Shown: positions 36,858 through 45,771, counted from the first letter of the stretch. The stretch: 64,000 nt of DNA from Alkalimonas amylolytica (GCF_900107845.1 NZ_FNRM01000002.1:204896-268895); one strand, 5' to 3'. Numbers and translations are program-made. The notes: a model not told the origin generated them from the letters alone.

Positions 36858-39184
36858 GGTTCCTGCTCCTGTGATAACAACTGCTGTAAAATGTCCAGCA
36901 AATGGTCCTGCTCAAAACTGCTTTTCAGAATGTAAGCATTGGCACCCGCCTCTAAGCCACGCACACGATCTTCTTTGCTTTGCAGTGCCGTCACCAGTAC
37001 CACCGGCAAATTCGCCAGCCGGCTGTCTGAACGCACCTTGGCTGTCAAACTAAAGCCATCCAGCCCCGGCATTTCGATATCTGAGATTAATGCAGCAAAA
37101 TCACTCTGCTGTAGTGCTTGCCAGGCATCCACCCCATCTACAGCCGTCACCACCTGAAAACCAGCCGTTTCCAGAATACTTTTCATTAAACTGCGCGAGG
37201 TGATGGAATCTTCTGCCACTAACAGTTTCTGGCGCTCCGCGCTGGTGGCGGACTGCTGCACTGGCATTGGTCGCTCCGTGCGGCAAGCACGCTTATACAG
37301 ATCCTGCATATTAAGCACCGGCACCAACTGGCCATTGCCTAGACGGGCCACGCCAGTGATACAAGTCACTCTTTTTAACTGCGGCCCCAGGCTTTTTAAT
37401 GTAATGTCTTGATCGGTAAGAATTTCATCCACCTGCAACAGATACTGGCATTCGGTCGTTTCAACCAGGATCAGTTGCAACATTTTTTGATTGTGTTGTG
37501 GGGTTAATTGCAGTAGATCAGCCAACGACCAAAGCGGTAGTGATTGCTCTGCTATTGGTAACACAGCACGGTTTTCCACGCTACGCAGTGCCGTCGCAGG
37601 CATTCTGAGTACCCGGTTTATGCTCTGGCAAGGGATGGCAAATAACTGTCCGGCCACGCGCACCAGCAAAATACGGTAAGTACTAAGACTAACGGGTAAA
37701 GCCAGCATAAAACTGCAGCCTTGCCCTGGCTGGTTGCAGATCTCGATATCGCCATTCAGACGTAACACTTTCTCTTCGACGATCGCCAACCCCAGGCCAC
37801 GGCCCGACAGTTCTGTCAGCATCGGGCTGGTACTGAGCCCGGAGCGAAAGATTAACCGGCAGCGTTCAGCATCGGATAATGCCGATGCTTGCTGTCGGGT
37901 CAGCACCCCTTGCTGAATAGCTTTCGCTGTGACCGCTTCGGTATCTATACCCCTGCCATCATCACTAAAGCGAAGGCCAAAGCGGTTGCTGCTCAGCTGG
38001 ATAAAATCAATGCTGAGCCTGGCGCTACCAGCTTTACCAGCGGATTTGCGCTGCTGCACCGTTTCAATACCATGATCCACCGCATTACGCAGCAAATGCT
38101 GCAATGGGCTACGCAGTTCTTCCAGAATACGTTTGTCGACCTGATATTCTGCACCACTAATCGTCAGGGTGGCAGATTTACTCGCCGCCTCGGCCAGCTC
38201 TTGCACCATAGCTGGCATGCCCTCGGTCAGGCTGGCGCAGGGCATTAATAATACCTGCTGTAACTCTTGCCTGAATGCCGTTTCCAGGCTGGTACTACGC
38301 ATCGCCAACTGCGCAGCCATTCTGGCCAACTGGCTAATGCGATAATCCCACTGTTGCAGAAACTCAGTTGCCCACTGAGCAAAAACAATCAGGCTGTGTT
38401 GAGCCTGAGCCGTGACACTGTTTGGCTCAGTGTTGCTGGCATGAGCTGTAATCGTTGTATTGGTTTTAGCGGCTGAAATAGTCGTCGTGAAGGTGGGTAC
38501 TGCGCTGTCACTGGGGCTACCGGATGCTGGCTGAAGCACCCGCAGCGCGGCGCTTAATTCATAGCGATAGCGGTGCCAGCAGGTAAAATCTGCTTGAGCC
38601 TGCTTTAACTCACTGGCCAATTCTGCACTTTCCAGCCGGGTATCAAGTAAATCTTCGGCACAAAACCACAACTTATCCAGCGCCTGACTACTGACCCGTA
38701 ACTTGCCTGGCTCAGCGGTGATGGCGACCTCAGCTGGCGCTGCAGCCTGTTCAACCGGGACCTGAATATCTGGATCAGTACAGGATTGCTCCAGCGCAGT
38801 ACACAAGGCCTGCAAGGTGTCATCATCGGCATCAACCAGCTTCGTCGTATGCTCATCCGTACTATTGAGTATGCGTTGTAACCGCTGCAAAGCCTGATTA
38901 ATTAATGTAATTTGCCCCTGGCCAGGGCCACGCTGGTGCTGCTTCAATGCCGAAAATAAGCTTTCAAGTTTCTGGCATAAGCGTTCAAATTGCTGGGCAT
39001 TGACTGCACGGGCTGCGCCTTTAAGGCTATGTACCTCGCGATACACAGTTTCCAGCACATCCGGCGTCGCATCAGCTTGCTCCAGCGACGCCAACGCATC
39101 ACGCAAGCTGCCCAGCCGCTCTGTCGCTTCTTGTCGGAATGCTGTAAGCAAGCGTTGCTGCAACTGCGGTTGTTGCGTTGTCAT
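36854..39184 (-). CDS. cheA: Hybrid CheA histidine kinase with C-terminal receiver (WspE-like)
   Basis: A 776-residue hybrid kinase. The HPt domain carries His52 in REVHSLKGAARAV. The ATPase region has HLLRNAVDHGIE, FSDDGRGID and GRGLGLAIVEEKV. The CheW-like domain (490-625) starts STYRILLVRVAGQLFAIP. The receiver (645-770) has LLVAEDSITSRSLM, Asp in LISDIEMPGLDGF, and YILKSSFEQ. This CheA-REC architecture is that of WspE. It would phosphorylate the CheB-type protein and the GGDEF-EAL output protein. Its own receiver may act as a phosphate sink or relay. Confidence 0.93.
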   Translation of the reverse strand: MTTQQPQLQQRLLTAFRQEATERLGSLRDALASLEQADATPDVLETVYREVHSLKGAARAVNAQQFERLCQKLESLFSALKQHQRGPGQGQITLINQALQRLQRILNSTDEHTTKLVDADDDTLQALCTALEQSCTDPDIQVPVEQAAAPAEVAITAEPGKLRVSSQALDKLWFCAEDLLDTRLESAELASELKQAQADFTCWHRYRYELSAALRVLQPASGSPSDSAVPTFTTTISAAKTNTTITAHASNTEPNSVTAQAQHSLIVFAQWATEFLQQWDYRISQLARMAAQLAMRSTSLETAFRQELQQVLLMPCASLTEGMPAMVQELAEAASKSATLTISGAEYQVDKRILEELRSPLQHLLRNAVDHGIETVQQRKSAGKAGSARLSIDFIQLSSNRFGLRFSDDGRGIDTEAVTAKAIQQGVLTRQQASALSDAERCRLIFRSGLSTSPMLTELSGRGLGLAIVEEKVLRLNGDIEICNQPGQGCSFMLALPVSLSTYRILLVRVAGQLFAIPCQSINRVLRMPATALRSVENRAVLPIAEQSLPLWSLADLLQLTPQHNQKMLQLILVETTECQYLLQVDEILTDQDITLKSLGPQLKRVTCITGVARLGNGQLVPVLNMQDLYKRACRTERPMPVQQSATSAERQKLLVAEDSITSRSLMKSILETAGFQVVTAVDGVDAWQALQQSDFAALISDIEMPGLDGFSLTAKVRSDSRLANLPVVLVTALQSKEDRVRGLEAGANAYILKSSFEQDHLLDILQQLLSQEQEP

Positions 39185-39196
39185 AATGTCAGCCCG

Positions 39197-39721
39197 CTAA
39201 ACATAACTTTCTACCCTTAGCTGTGGTGACGACAGCAATTTAGCGGCATCCAGTACCGCCCAGGATGCCGTACTGATCCCGAGCAGATAGTCCCGTCGTA
39301 CCCCATTAAGATGAGGCTGACTGGTTTGCAGGGATTGCTTCGGTACACTGCAGCTTCCGACGGCCCTGTCTGTCAGTAAAGCAAACTTCATCTGGCCATC
39401 GCGCAATATCACAATCCGATTCAAATCAGACAGACCTTGCCGCGGTAAGTCAAAGAAGCTGCGTAAATCGATCACCGAAACGATATGCCCATGCACGCCA
39501 ACGATGCCCAGCACAAAATCCGGTGTATATGGCAACGGCGTTAGATGCTGCAATGGTAATACTTCCACGACGTAATGAGCTTCCACGGCGTAGGTTTCCT
39601 GCGCCAGCTCAAAATACACCAGCTGTAACTCAGGCTCGTCCTGCAGCTGAGTTTCCACCACGGCCAGTTTGCGCGCCCTGGCTTGTAAAACTGCCTGTAC
39701 AGACCGATCAGTGCCGGACAT
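39197..39721 (-). CDS. cheW: CheW-like coupling protein (WspD-like)
   Basis: A 174-residue CheW domain, beginning about residue 30 after a charged leader (QARARKLAVVETQLQDE). Typical segments: YFELAQETYAVEAHYVVEVL, FVLGIVGVHGHIVSVIDLR. It should couple the MCP to CheA. It corresponds to the second CheW of wsp operons (WspD). It overlaps the end of cheR by 14 bases. Confidence 0.9.
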   Translation of the reverse strand: MSGTDRSVQAVLQARARKLAVVETQLQDEPELQLVYFELAQETYAVEAHYVVEVLPLQHLTPLPYTPDFVLGIVGVHGHIVSVIDLRSFFDLPRQGLSDLNRIVILRDGQMKFALLTDRAVGSCSVPKQSLQTSQPHLNGVRRDYLLGISTASWAVLDAAKLLSSPQLRVESYV

Positions 39722-41135
39722 CTGCTTCTATCCGATGTTGCCTTGCCTGCCGCGTCCGTTTTAACCACTGTCTGCATTGCGCCACCGTCAAGCCTTCGCC
39801 TTGCTCTAACTCAGCGTCTGATGGCAATTTCTCCAGCAAAGAGGAGCAAATAGCATAGTGATGACCTGCCTGTGCCCTGTTTGCGATGCAGTCGTAGAAA
39901 CGACCAATAAGTAAATGTGCCAGCACAAAGTCCGGTTGAAGATATAAAGCCTGGCGCACCGCCTGTATCGCCGCCTGCAGATTGTTATTCTCCCATTCAA
40001 TATTTGCCAGCAGCCAGTAGCTGGCTGGTTGTAGTTTATCCATTGCCAGCGCTTGCTGAACCCACTGCTCTGCCTGCCGATAATCTCCGCGGTTAGCACA
40101 GCGCCGTGCCTGCTGCAGTGGCTGGTTGATATCAGCCACTGCAGTTTGGGTCATTTCATGCGGTACGGGATCACCGGCCTGCGGCACTTCGGCTACAGCA
40201 GCTGGCGCTATCTCGATCGCAAACCTATCCGGCTTATCACCTTGCAGTGCTACCGCACCCGGCCAGTTGCGCCCGCTGACGCCTGCCGCCTGACACAAAA
40301 TTGCTTCTGTCGACGTTAGCAATAACGCCCCTTCAGTACTCAGGCATTGTTGCAACCGACGGATAATTTTGCCCGCCTGTGCCGTTTCAAAGTACATCAA
40401 GACATTGCGGCACAAGATCAGATCGCAATGGGCAAGCTGACGCGATTCATCTGGATAACCTGCCTCGATCAGGTTCAGTTGAAAAAATGACACACCCTGA
40501 CGTAAGGGATCAGTCATGTGATAATGGCCACGGTTGTCCTGGCTGCAATAACGGTTATGCCAGCTGCTATCGGGCTGTCGGAATGACCAGGAGCGGTACA
40601 CACCTGCTTTAGCACACTGCAGAAAAAGAGGATTGATATCAGTGCCAATAAACTGTAAATCCCAATCTTCAGCATCCGGCAACAGCTGATGTACCACTAT
40701 GGCCAGACTATACAGTTCCTCGCCGCTGCAACAACCTGCACTCCAACAACGTAAGCTCAAACGACCATCACGCCGTCGCTGTGCCAGCAAAGCCGGTAGC
40801 CAATGCAGCCGGAGGTATTGAAATAAGGCCGGATCACGGAAGAAATAAGTTTCACCCACTGTCAGCTGCTCCATCAGCTGCTGCTGAAATAATGCGGGCC
40901 AGACAGTTTTTTGCAACTTGGCTATCAGCGCACCGACATTGGGTAAAGCCATGCGCTCAAGTAATTGTGGAATATGCCAGCCAAGGTCGTCCAGCCGGGC
41001 TGCTGGAAAGTGAATACCCAGTCTGGCGCTGATAAGCGCATCGCAATAGCGTAGTATATCAGCGCTTAAACCGCCCTCAGCTGACGCCGTAGCTGAGGGT
41101 GCTGAGGGTGCTGAGGGTGCTGTTATAAACTGCAT
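39708..41135 (-). CDS. cheR: CheR methyltransferase with TPR extension (WspC-like)
   Basis: About 475 residues. The N-terminal CheR methyltransferase (about 25-290) has VGETYFFRDPALF, CWSAGCCSGEELYSLA, FIGTDINPLFLQCAK and DLILCRNVLMYFE. It uses SAM to methylate receptor glutamates. The C-terminal TPR repeats (about 340-470) are characteristic of WspC-type CheR. The frame begins at 41156, but AGGAGG lies nine bases before the ATG at 41135, which is preferred. The first 60 bases overlap the preceding cheW gene and contain a 9-base tandem repeat coding Ala-Pro-Ser. Confidence 0.92.
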   Translation of the reverse strand: MQFITAPSAPSAPSATASAEGGLSADILRYCDALISARLGIHFPAARLDDLGWHIPQLLERMALPNVGALIAKLQKTVWPALFQQQLMEQLTVGETYFFRDPALFQYLRLHWLPALLAQRRRDGRLSLRCWSAGCCSGEELYSLAIVVHQLLPDAEDWDLQFIGTDINPLFLQCAKAGVYRSWSFRQPDSSWHNRYCSQDNRGHYHMTDPLRQGVSFFQLNLIEAGYPDESRQLAHCDLILCRNVLMYFETAQAGKIIRRLQQCLSTEGALLLTSTEAILCQAAGVSGRNWPGAVALQGDKPDRFAIEIAPAAVAEVPQAGDPVPHEMTQTAVADINQPLQQARRCANRGDYRQAEQWVQQALAMDKLQPASYWLLANIEWENNNLQAAIQAVRQALYLQPDFVLAHLLIGRFYDCIANRAQAGHHYAICSSLLEKLPSDAELEQGEGLTVAQCRQWLKRTRQARQHRIEADVRH

Positions 41136-41562
41136 GCTCCAGAACCTCCTGTTCATCCGCAGTGAGTAAGGCGCTTACATCCTGGATCAACATAACGCCA
41201 TCCGTCAGCGCAACCATAGCGCTGAGCTGGCTTGATGGCTGAGGCAAGGTGCTGGCTTGTTCCTGTTGCTCTGGCGGGCACCATTGCACGCCCTCGACAC
41301 TATCAACCCACAACAGCCATTCACGATCTGGAGTAGTCACCCAAAGAAACCGATGTTGCAGCGCTAACTCAGTAACCGGTAAATTAAACTTCAACCGTAA
41401 ATTAGCAACGGGAATCAGGGTACCATGCACATTAACCAACCCAGCCACAAAGGCCGGGCTATCCGGTAACGGACTAATGGCCACTGCAGGGAAAACCTTA
41501 TTCACACAGTTCAGATCAACCGCATACCGCTGATTGTCAACACTGAAAGCAAGTACATTCAT
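41077..41562 (-). CDS. cheW: CheW-like coupling protein (WspB-like), first gene of the Wsp-type operon
   Basis: A 161-residue CheW domain: LAFSVDNQRYAVDLNCVNKV, FVAGLVNVHGTLIPVANLR. GAGG lies eight bases before the ATG. Its C-terminal tail (STLSTLSTLS) is coded by the same tandem repeat that, in another frame, codes the N-terminus of cheR. The 59-base overlap is unusually long for an operon joint. Confidence 0.9.
   Translation of the reverse strand: MNVLAFSVDNQRYAVDLNCVNKVFPAVAISPLPDSPAFVAGLVNVHGTLIPVANLRLKFNLPVTELALQHRFLWVTTPDREWLLWVDSVEGVQWCPPEQQEQASTLPQPSSQLSAMVALTDGVMLIQDVSALLTADEQEVLEHAVYNSTLSTLSTLSYGVS
41092..41118. repeat. Three tandem copies of GCTGAGGGT in a cheW/cheR overlap
   Basis: Three exact 9-base units. 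On the minus strand they code Ser-Thr-Leu repeats at the end of the CheW protein and Ala-Pro-Ser repeats at the start of CheR. Because the unit is a multiple of three, gain or loss of a copy would keep both frames open. Confidence 0.9.
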
Positions 41563-41761
41563 AAAACAGCCTCAGCCAGAAAGTTCGATGTGAACACTCA
41601 ATCCGTACTGCAATAGTTCGAGGCAACATAAGAGTTGTTTTAAATATAGGAAAAAAACAGCTGAGAAATGGGCAGGCAAAGATTTATCAGAATAATATCA
41701 AAACTTCATCAGAGGCAGAAACGGTGTACCCGCTGCAGTGATAAGCTAATAGCAGCTGCAG

Positions 41762-41797
41762 TTGCAGTTCATCCACTAAGTCTGTGATGAACTGCAA
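41762..41797. terminator. Perfect hairpin downstream of the VOC-family gene
   Basis: Arms TTGCAGTTCATC (41762-41773) and GATGAACTGCAA (41786-41797) with a 12-base loop, 23 bases past the end of the minus-strand gene at 41820. No T-run follows on the minus strand, so it may act as an RNA end stabiliser or weak terminator. The rest of the 257-base gap up to the Wsp-type operon holds no gene I can see and presumably includes that operon's promoter. Confidence 0.45.
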
Positions 41798-41819
41798 ACC
41801 GCTGTATAGTTAAAGAAGT

Positions 41820-42287
41820 TTAACCGCCAAACAGCTCTTTGGCGCGACGGCTAAGCTCCTGCTCCGATACATCCTCAACATGGGTGGATAACATCCAGCT
41901 ATGACCGAATGGATCCAGCAAACAGGCCATACGATCGCCATAAAACTGATCGGTCGGTGGCATGCTTAAGGTGGCACCTGCGGCAACCGCTTGTTCCACC
42001 AGAGCATCGACATCTGGTACGTAAATCATAATGCCAACCGGGGTGCCGTTTAACATCGGCGGGCTTTTGGTACCCCACTCATCGCTTTGCTCGCTAAGCA
42101 TAAACAGCGCCTGCCCTACCCGCATTTCGGCATGCATCACGCCACCGCCAGGCAGCTCCATTTTTAGAATCAACTCAGCACCAAAAGCCTTTTGATAAAA
42201 GCCGATGGCATCGGCAGCATTGTTAATAGTAAGGTATGGAATGGCTCCGCTGTAGCCTTCCGGTATCGCTTGAACTTGTGACATCAT
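41820..42287 (-). CDS. VOC-family (glyoxalase/PhnB-like) protein
   Basis: A 155-residue protein of the vicinal oxygen chelate superfamily, PhnB-like branch. PYLTINNAADAIGFYQKAFG at the N-terminus and LLDPFGHSWMLSTHVEDV near the C-terminus are typical. These proteins are small cytoplasmic dimers whose substrates are mostly unknown. AAGGAG precedes two adjacent ATGs (42287 and 42284); either may start. It is followed upstream by a GFA-family gene in the same direction. Confidence 0.88.
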   Translation of the reverse strand: MMSQVQAIPEGYSGAIPYLTINNAADAIGFYQKAFGAELILKMELPGGGVMHAEMRVGQALFMLSEQSDEWGTKSPPMLNGTPVGIMIYVPDVDALVEQAVAAGATLSMPPTDQFYGDRMACLLDPFGHSWMLSTHVEDVSEQELSRRAKELFGG

Positions 42288-42386
42288 CTTTCTCCTTGTT
42301 GCTTAGACCCGTCATCGTCATCCGGGCATTTTTGTATTCACCAGAACAGCAACCAACTCTGGTAGGCGAAATGCCCATCCTTATCT

Positions 42387-42788
42387 TCAGGATGGCGCAT
42401 ACTTGGCAAAGACTTCAGCCTCGGTCAAATTCTCGGTTTGCTCACGGAAATTGTAAAAAGCTGGCTTTTGATCAATAAAGATTTGCTCCGTCAGGGCTAA
42501 GCCAGGCTCATCCTGAAACAAGCCAGCAGGCAGAATGTATTCGTTGGCATCCAGCAAATAGTAATACAAATGAGTGCCGCAACGACGGCAAAAGCCGCGA
42601 TTGGCCCATTCGGAGGACGAATAATCGGTCACAAACTCTCGGCCTTCAAATTGAACATCATGGCCGCAATGCACCGCAAATAAAGGCCCACCGCCCCAGC
42701 GACGGCAGATACCGCAGTGACACACACTGACCTGATGTTGCGCTTTGGCGGTTACTTTGACAGAACCACATAAACACTGTGCTTGCAT
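42387..42788 (-). CDS. GFA-family zinc-binding protein
   Basis: A 133-residue member of the GFA (glutathione-dependent formaldehyde-activating enzyme-like, CENP-V) family. Zinc ligands are visible as CLCGSVKV near the N-terminus, CHCGICRRWGG, and FCRRCGTHLYY. The ATG at 42788 has AAGGAG eight bases ahead; the longer frame to 42860 adds a non-family leader. Members are widespread small metal proteins; the true reaction is unproven. Confidence 0.88.
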   Translation of the reverse strand: MQAQCLCGSVKVTAKAQHQVSVCHCGICRRWGGGPLFAVHCGHDVQFEGREFVTDYSSSEWANRGFCRRCGTHLYYYLLDANEYILPAGLFQDEPGLALTEQIFIDQKPAFYNFREQTENLTEAEVFAKYAPS

Positions 42789-42826
42789 CAAAAATCTCCT
42801 TGCGTATGAGTCTTTACTATAAAAGG

Positions 42827-42850
42827 AAAATCCAGCGGCTGCTGGATTTT
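42827..42850. terminator. Bidirectional-looking terminator
   Basis: Ten-base stem AAAATCCAGC / GCTGGATTTT with a GGCT loop. On the minus strand it is followed by CCTTTT and on the plus strand by TTT. It sits just below the stop of the haem-protein gene at 42873 and would end that two-gene operon. Confidence 0.75.
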
Positions 42851-42872
42851 TTTGTGACAAGTTTTTACCCGT

Positions 42873-44306
42873 TCAGGGAGCTTTGGGTGCTGGCTTTACC
42901 CAGGCTCGCAGAGCCAGGATCCAGCTAAAGTCTGCCCCGGCTCGTTGTGCTCCCTGATGACAGTTCATACAACTGTCGTACTGATGATAGGTTTCCATCG
43001 TCACATTGGCCAGCTGGCAAGCCGGGAATGGCACCCCTCCAGCCTGAACCGGCGTGCCATCCTCGCAGCCAAAGTCATCATTGGTGGGAGTAAGCGGTGA
43101 TGCCGAGGGCAGAGTCGGCCACTGAGTACCTATCAGTTGGTAATGCTGCCATACTGTCCCCTGCAGCAACTGGCGGTACTGCTGATTCAGGCCGCTGGTG
43201 GACATATCCGGCTGACCAGTGGATGGCTTTGGTGTATCCGGAATGGCCGAAAGCCGAACCACATTAATTGGCTGCGGATTAAAATCATCCGGTAGCGGTA
43301 CCCGGCTGGAACCAGGGTGAACCGCTGGATTAGCCCGGGTCATACCAGGCACTCGTTTATACAGTTCAGGATCATAGTACGAGGCCTGCATCCCTGCCGG
43401 AGTGCTGGGATCTTCTCCCAGGTTATCCACTTGCTCAAAGGTCGCCCACACCCACTGCGGAAAGTTTGGGGTTTTCTGAGCGATATGAAAGCCTACCAAA
43501 CCAGCTACTATCGGCTGACAATCACACACCACCATCTGGCTCAGTTCATTAGTGCCACAGGTTCCCGGCACAGTTGCCAAAGCATCCAGCTGGAAAAAGC
43601 GTTGCCGATACGGCTCTGGCACTTTCGCCAGATCGCGCCAGGCGGCTTTGACCTCCAACACCCCAGGACCTTGCCCGGAGCTGGATGCCGGTAGTGTTAT
43701 CTTGCCGGATTCAGGCCAATTGGCCTTGTTGTAGTAGCCATGCTGGCGCACATAGTCATACAGCACCCGGTTCACCCGTACTTCATAACGGGTAAATAAG
43801 CCGGTCTGGTCCGGTAAAGGCCCGCCAAACGCCTGATTGATTTCATCCGCAATGGTGCCCATCTTACTGCCGGTCGTCAGCACACTTCGCCCCTGATGCT
43901 CCAGATTACGGCATGCGGCAGCGCCATTGGGTTGTTCCCAACCAACCGGTGAAGCGCCATTTTGCAAAAAAAGGTCATTGGCGGTTTTAAACCCTAACCA
44001 AACAGGCTGCCTACCATCGATGTAATGGCCAAAAGCTGCCGGATCGTCTGGACGAAATGGCTGGCCATGACTGCCAGGTACCGACGGCCACATCAAGGCA
44101 ACAAAGTTCTGCCACATGAAGTAATCAAAATACGGTCGGTTATCGATCGGAAAGGCTGCAAAAGGCTGATCAGGTACCTCTGGAAGCAACTGCCCCGATA
44201 AATGGGGCTTTAATGGATAAGGGTAACCTGGGCTTTCAGCCAGCACAGGAAGCGCAAACAAGCAAAGCATCAGTATCAGTATCAGTATCAGGCCAGAATG
44301 TTTCAT
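42873..44306 (-). CDS. Secreted protein with one c-type haem motif
   Basis: About 477 residues with a signal peptide whose hydrophobic core LILILILMLCLFALP is partly coded by a hexamer repeat and ends near VLAES. A single haem c motif CMNCH lies near the C-terminus (YDSCMNCHQG). The body has no domain I recognise, but contains further Cys pairs (GTCGTNEL, VCDCQP). ATG 44306 has GGGAGGG seven bases ahead. It starts one base after the stop of the other haem protein gene, so the two are an operon and perhaps act together. Possible role: periplasmic oxidation or electron transfer. Confidence 0.78.
   Translation of the reverse strand: MKHSGLILILILMLCLFALPVLAESPGYPYPLKPHLSGQLLPEVPDQPFAAFPIDNRPYFDYFMWQNFVALMWPSVPGSHGQPFRPDDPAAFGHYIDGRQPVWLGFKTANDLFLQNGASPVGWEQPNGAAACRNLEHQGRSVLTTGSKMGTIADEINQAFGGPLPDQTGLFTRYEVRVNRVLYDYVRQHGYYNKANWPESGKITLPASSSGQGPGVLEVKAAWRDLAKVPEPYRQRFFQLDALATVPGTCGTNELSQMVVCDCQPIVAGLVGFHIAQKTPNFPQWVWATFEQVDNLGEDPSTPAGMQASYYDPELYKRVPGMTRANPAVHPGSSRVPLPDDFNPQPINVVRLSAIPDTPKPSTGQPDMSTSGLNQQYRQLLQGTVWQHYQLIGTQWPTLPSASPLTPTNDDFGCEDGTPVQAGGVPFPACQLANVTMETYHQYDSCMNCHQGAQRAGADFSWILALRAWVKPAPKAP
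44269..44291. repeat. ATCAGT hexamer repeat in a signal-peptide coding region
   Basis: Three exact ATCAGT units plus ATCAG. On the minus strand they code alternating Leu-Ile in the signal-peptide core of the haem protein. Copy-number change would lengthen or shorten the hydrophobic core without breaking the frame. Confidence 0.85.
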
Positions 44307-44307
44307 C

Positions 44308-45675
44308 TCAGTGCCCTCCCTGACAAGGTTGCGGAGCGCCGTCTCGGGCATACTGCCAGTATTGACCAAATGCAACCCACATTTGCAACGAGGTATCAAA
44401 ACTAATGGTATTTGGGAAAGAGCCACTGACTGGCCCCATGGGGTATTTCAGATTCTGAAAATAAGCCACATTTTCTGCAGAATACTGTTCACACTGACCT
44501 TCAAAACCAAAAATATTTGGCGAAAAAGGTTCCAGTTGACGACCATCCGGGCTGGCAAAGGCATTGCCGTGGCACGACAGGCAAGAAGACAGTTTATTAT
44601 CGACCGGCCCCGCCAGCCGTTGATGGCAACCAAAATGTTCTGCCTGTACATTGATATCCGACTGGTTTAACACGGATTGGCGGGCCGGGATACTTTCAGC
44701 TTTTGGCACCGCAGGAAAGGTCCAGGGATCCATGCCCCACTGCAAGCCCACCGGGCTTAAATTGTCCCAGGGTGTCTCACCCTTCATACCGGCATTGTAG
44801 GCAAAGGTGCCATAGACCCAGTTGGTCGGCGAGCGGGAGTCCACCACCGCCACATCCAGTTGCACCAGATGCACAGGTTGCGGCTTACGCTGACAGAAAA
44901 ACTGATTGTTCTGCTCGATATGCCGGTTGGCCATCCAGGCCGGAGATCCAGCCAGATAGGCCACCTGCTCAGGTGTTACCGTAGAGAACAACAATTTGGC
45001 CACCACAGTCCCTTCCGGGAACGGCAAGCCAGCTTGCGTCAGGTTGCCGGCGTAACTGGTCAACACCGGTTTGCCATCTTTGCCCCATGCCTGCCCCAGC
45101 ACATAGGCACCGTGCGGGTTGTACACACCAAAGGCCCAGGTTTCAAAACGCGGTTCAGCCGCATCTTTACCTGCTGCCGCTAAACCATGCAAGCCTCGTT
45201 TGCCAAAAAAATCGGACAGAACTGCAGTCCGCTCATTGGTGAAACCATGGATAAACTCGCGCCCTGTCGTTGGATCATAGGCCATCCAGGGCACATGAAA
45301 CCAGCGGGTGCTGCCATTCACCTGCACTTTCCAGCCTTGCTCATTGCGCAAATACGGATCTTGTTGTTCACGCACATAATTCAAAATATGCATGATGTAA
45401 TCCTGCCACTGCTGATCCCACTCCGGCACGCCCTGCTCGCTAAAATCGGTTTTGAACAGATTGGCCGGGCCATCCAGCCATTTACACACCGACTTATCGC
45501 AAGGTGGCGGCATTTCTGTTGGATAATTGTGGCTTAACTGAAACACTGGTCCCTGCCAGCCGGGTGGTGGTGGCGACACCGCATTGCGCCAGGCCAGCTC
45601 AGCTGGCGTTGCTGCCAGCAGGTTAAAAGAAAAGCACAGTGCCAAGCTACTTACAACAGCGGTTAACTTTATCAT
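44308..45675 (-). CDS. Secreted protein with one c-type haem motif (first of the pair)
   Basis: A 455-residue protein with a signal peptide (cleavage near NLLAAT) and one haem c motif CLSCH at about residue 362. Many aromatic residues; segments such as WDQQWQDYIMHILNYV and GATGREFIHG-like text do not match a domain I know. It shares the single C-terminal haem layout with the protein encoded next to it, though the sequences are not obviously alike. Upstream lies the divergent promoter region of the TonB receptor gene at 45876. Confidence 0.78.
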   Translation of the reverse strand: MIKLTAVVSSLALCFSFNLLAATPAELAWRNAVSPPPPGWQGPVFQLSHNYPTEMPPPCDKSVCKWLDGPANLFKTDFSEQGVPEWDQQWQDYIMHILNYVREQQDPYLRNEQGWKVQVNGSTRWFHVPWMAYDPTTGREFIHGFTNERTAVLSDFFGKRGLHGLAAAGKDAAEPRFETWAFGVYNPHGAYVLGQAWGKDGKPVLTSYAGNLTQAGLPFPEGTVVAKLLFSTVTPEQVAYLAGSPAWMANRHIEQNNQFFCQRKPQPVHLVQLDVAVVDSRSPTNWVYGTFAYNAGMKGETPWDNLSPVGLQWGMDPWTFPAVPKAESIPARQSVLNQSDINVQAEHFGCHQRLAGPVDNKLSSCLSCHGNAFASPDGRQLEPFSPNIFGFEGQCEQYSAENVAYFQNLKYPMGPVSGSFPNTISFDTSLQMWVAFGQYWQYARDGAPQPCQGGH

Positions 45676-45771
45676 TTTCGTTGTCCTTGTCTGCTACATG
45701 CCCATTGGGTATAGCGAAGGCCCACGACAAAGACGGGATAAAGTTCTGAGAAATTTACGATAAAGCTGTGG

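Noticed and set aside
41563-41819. Flagellar-type (sigma-28) promoter for the chemosensory operon
   Set aside because: Looked for TAAA-N15-GCCGATAA-like sequence and did not find a convincing match.
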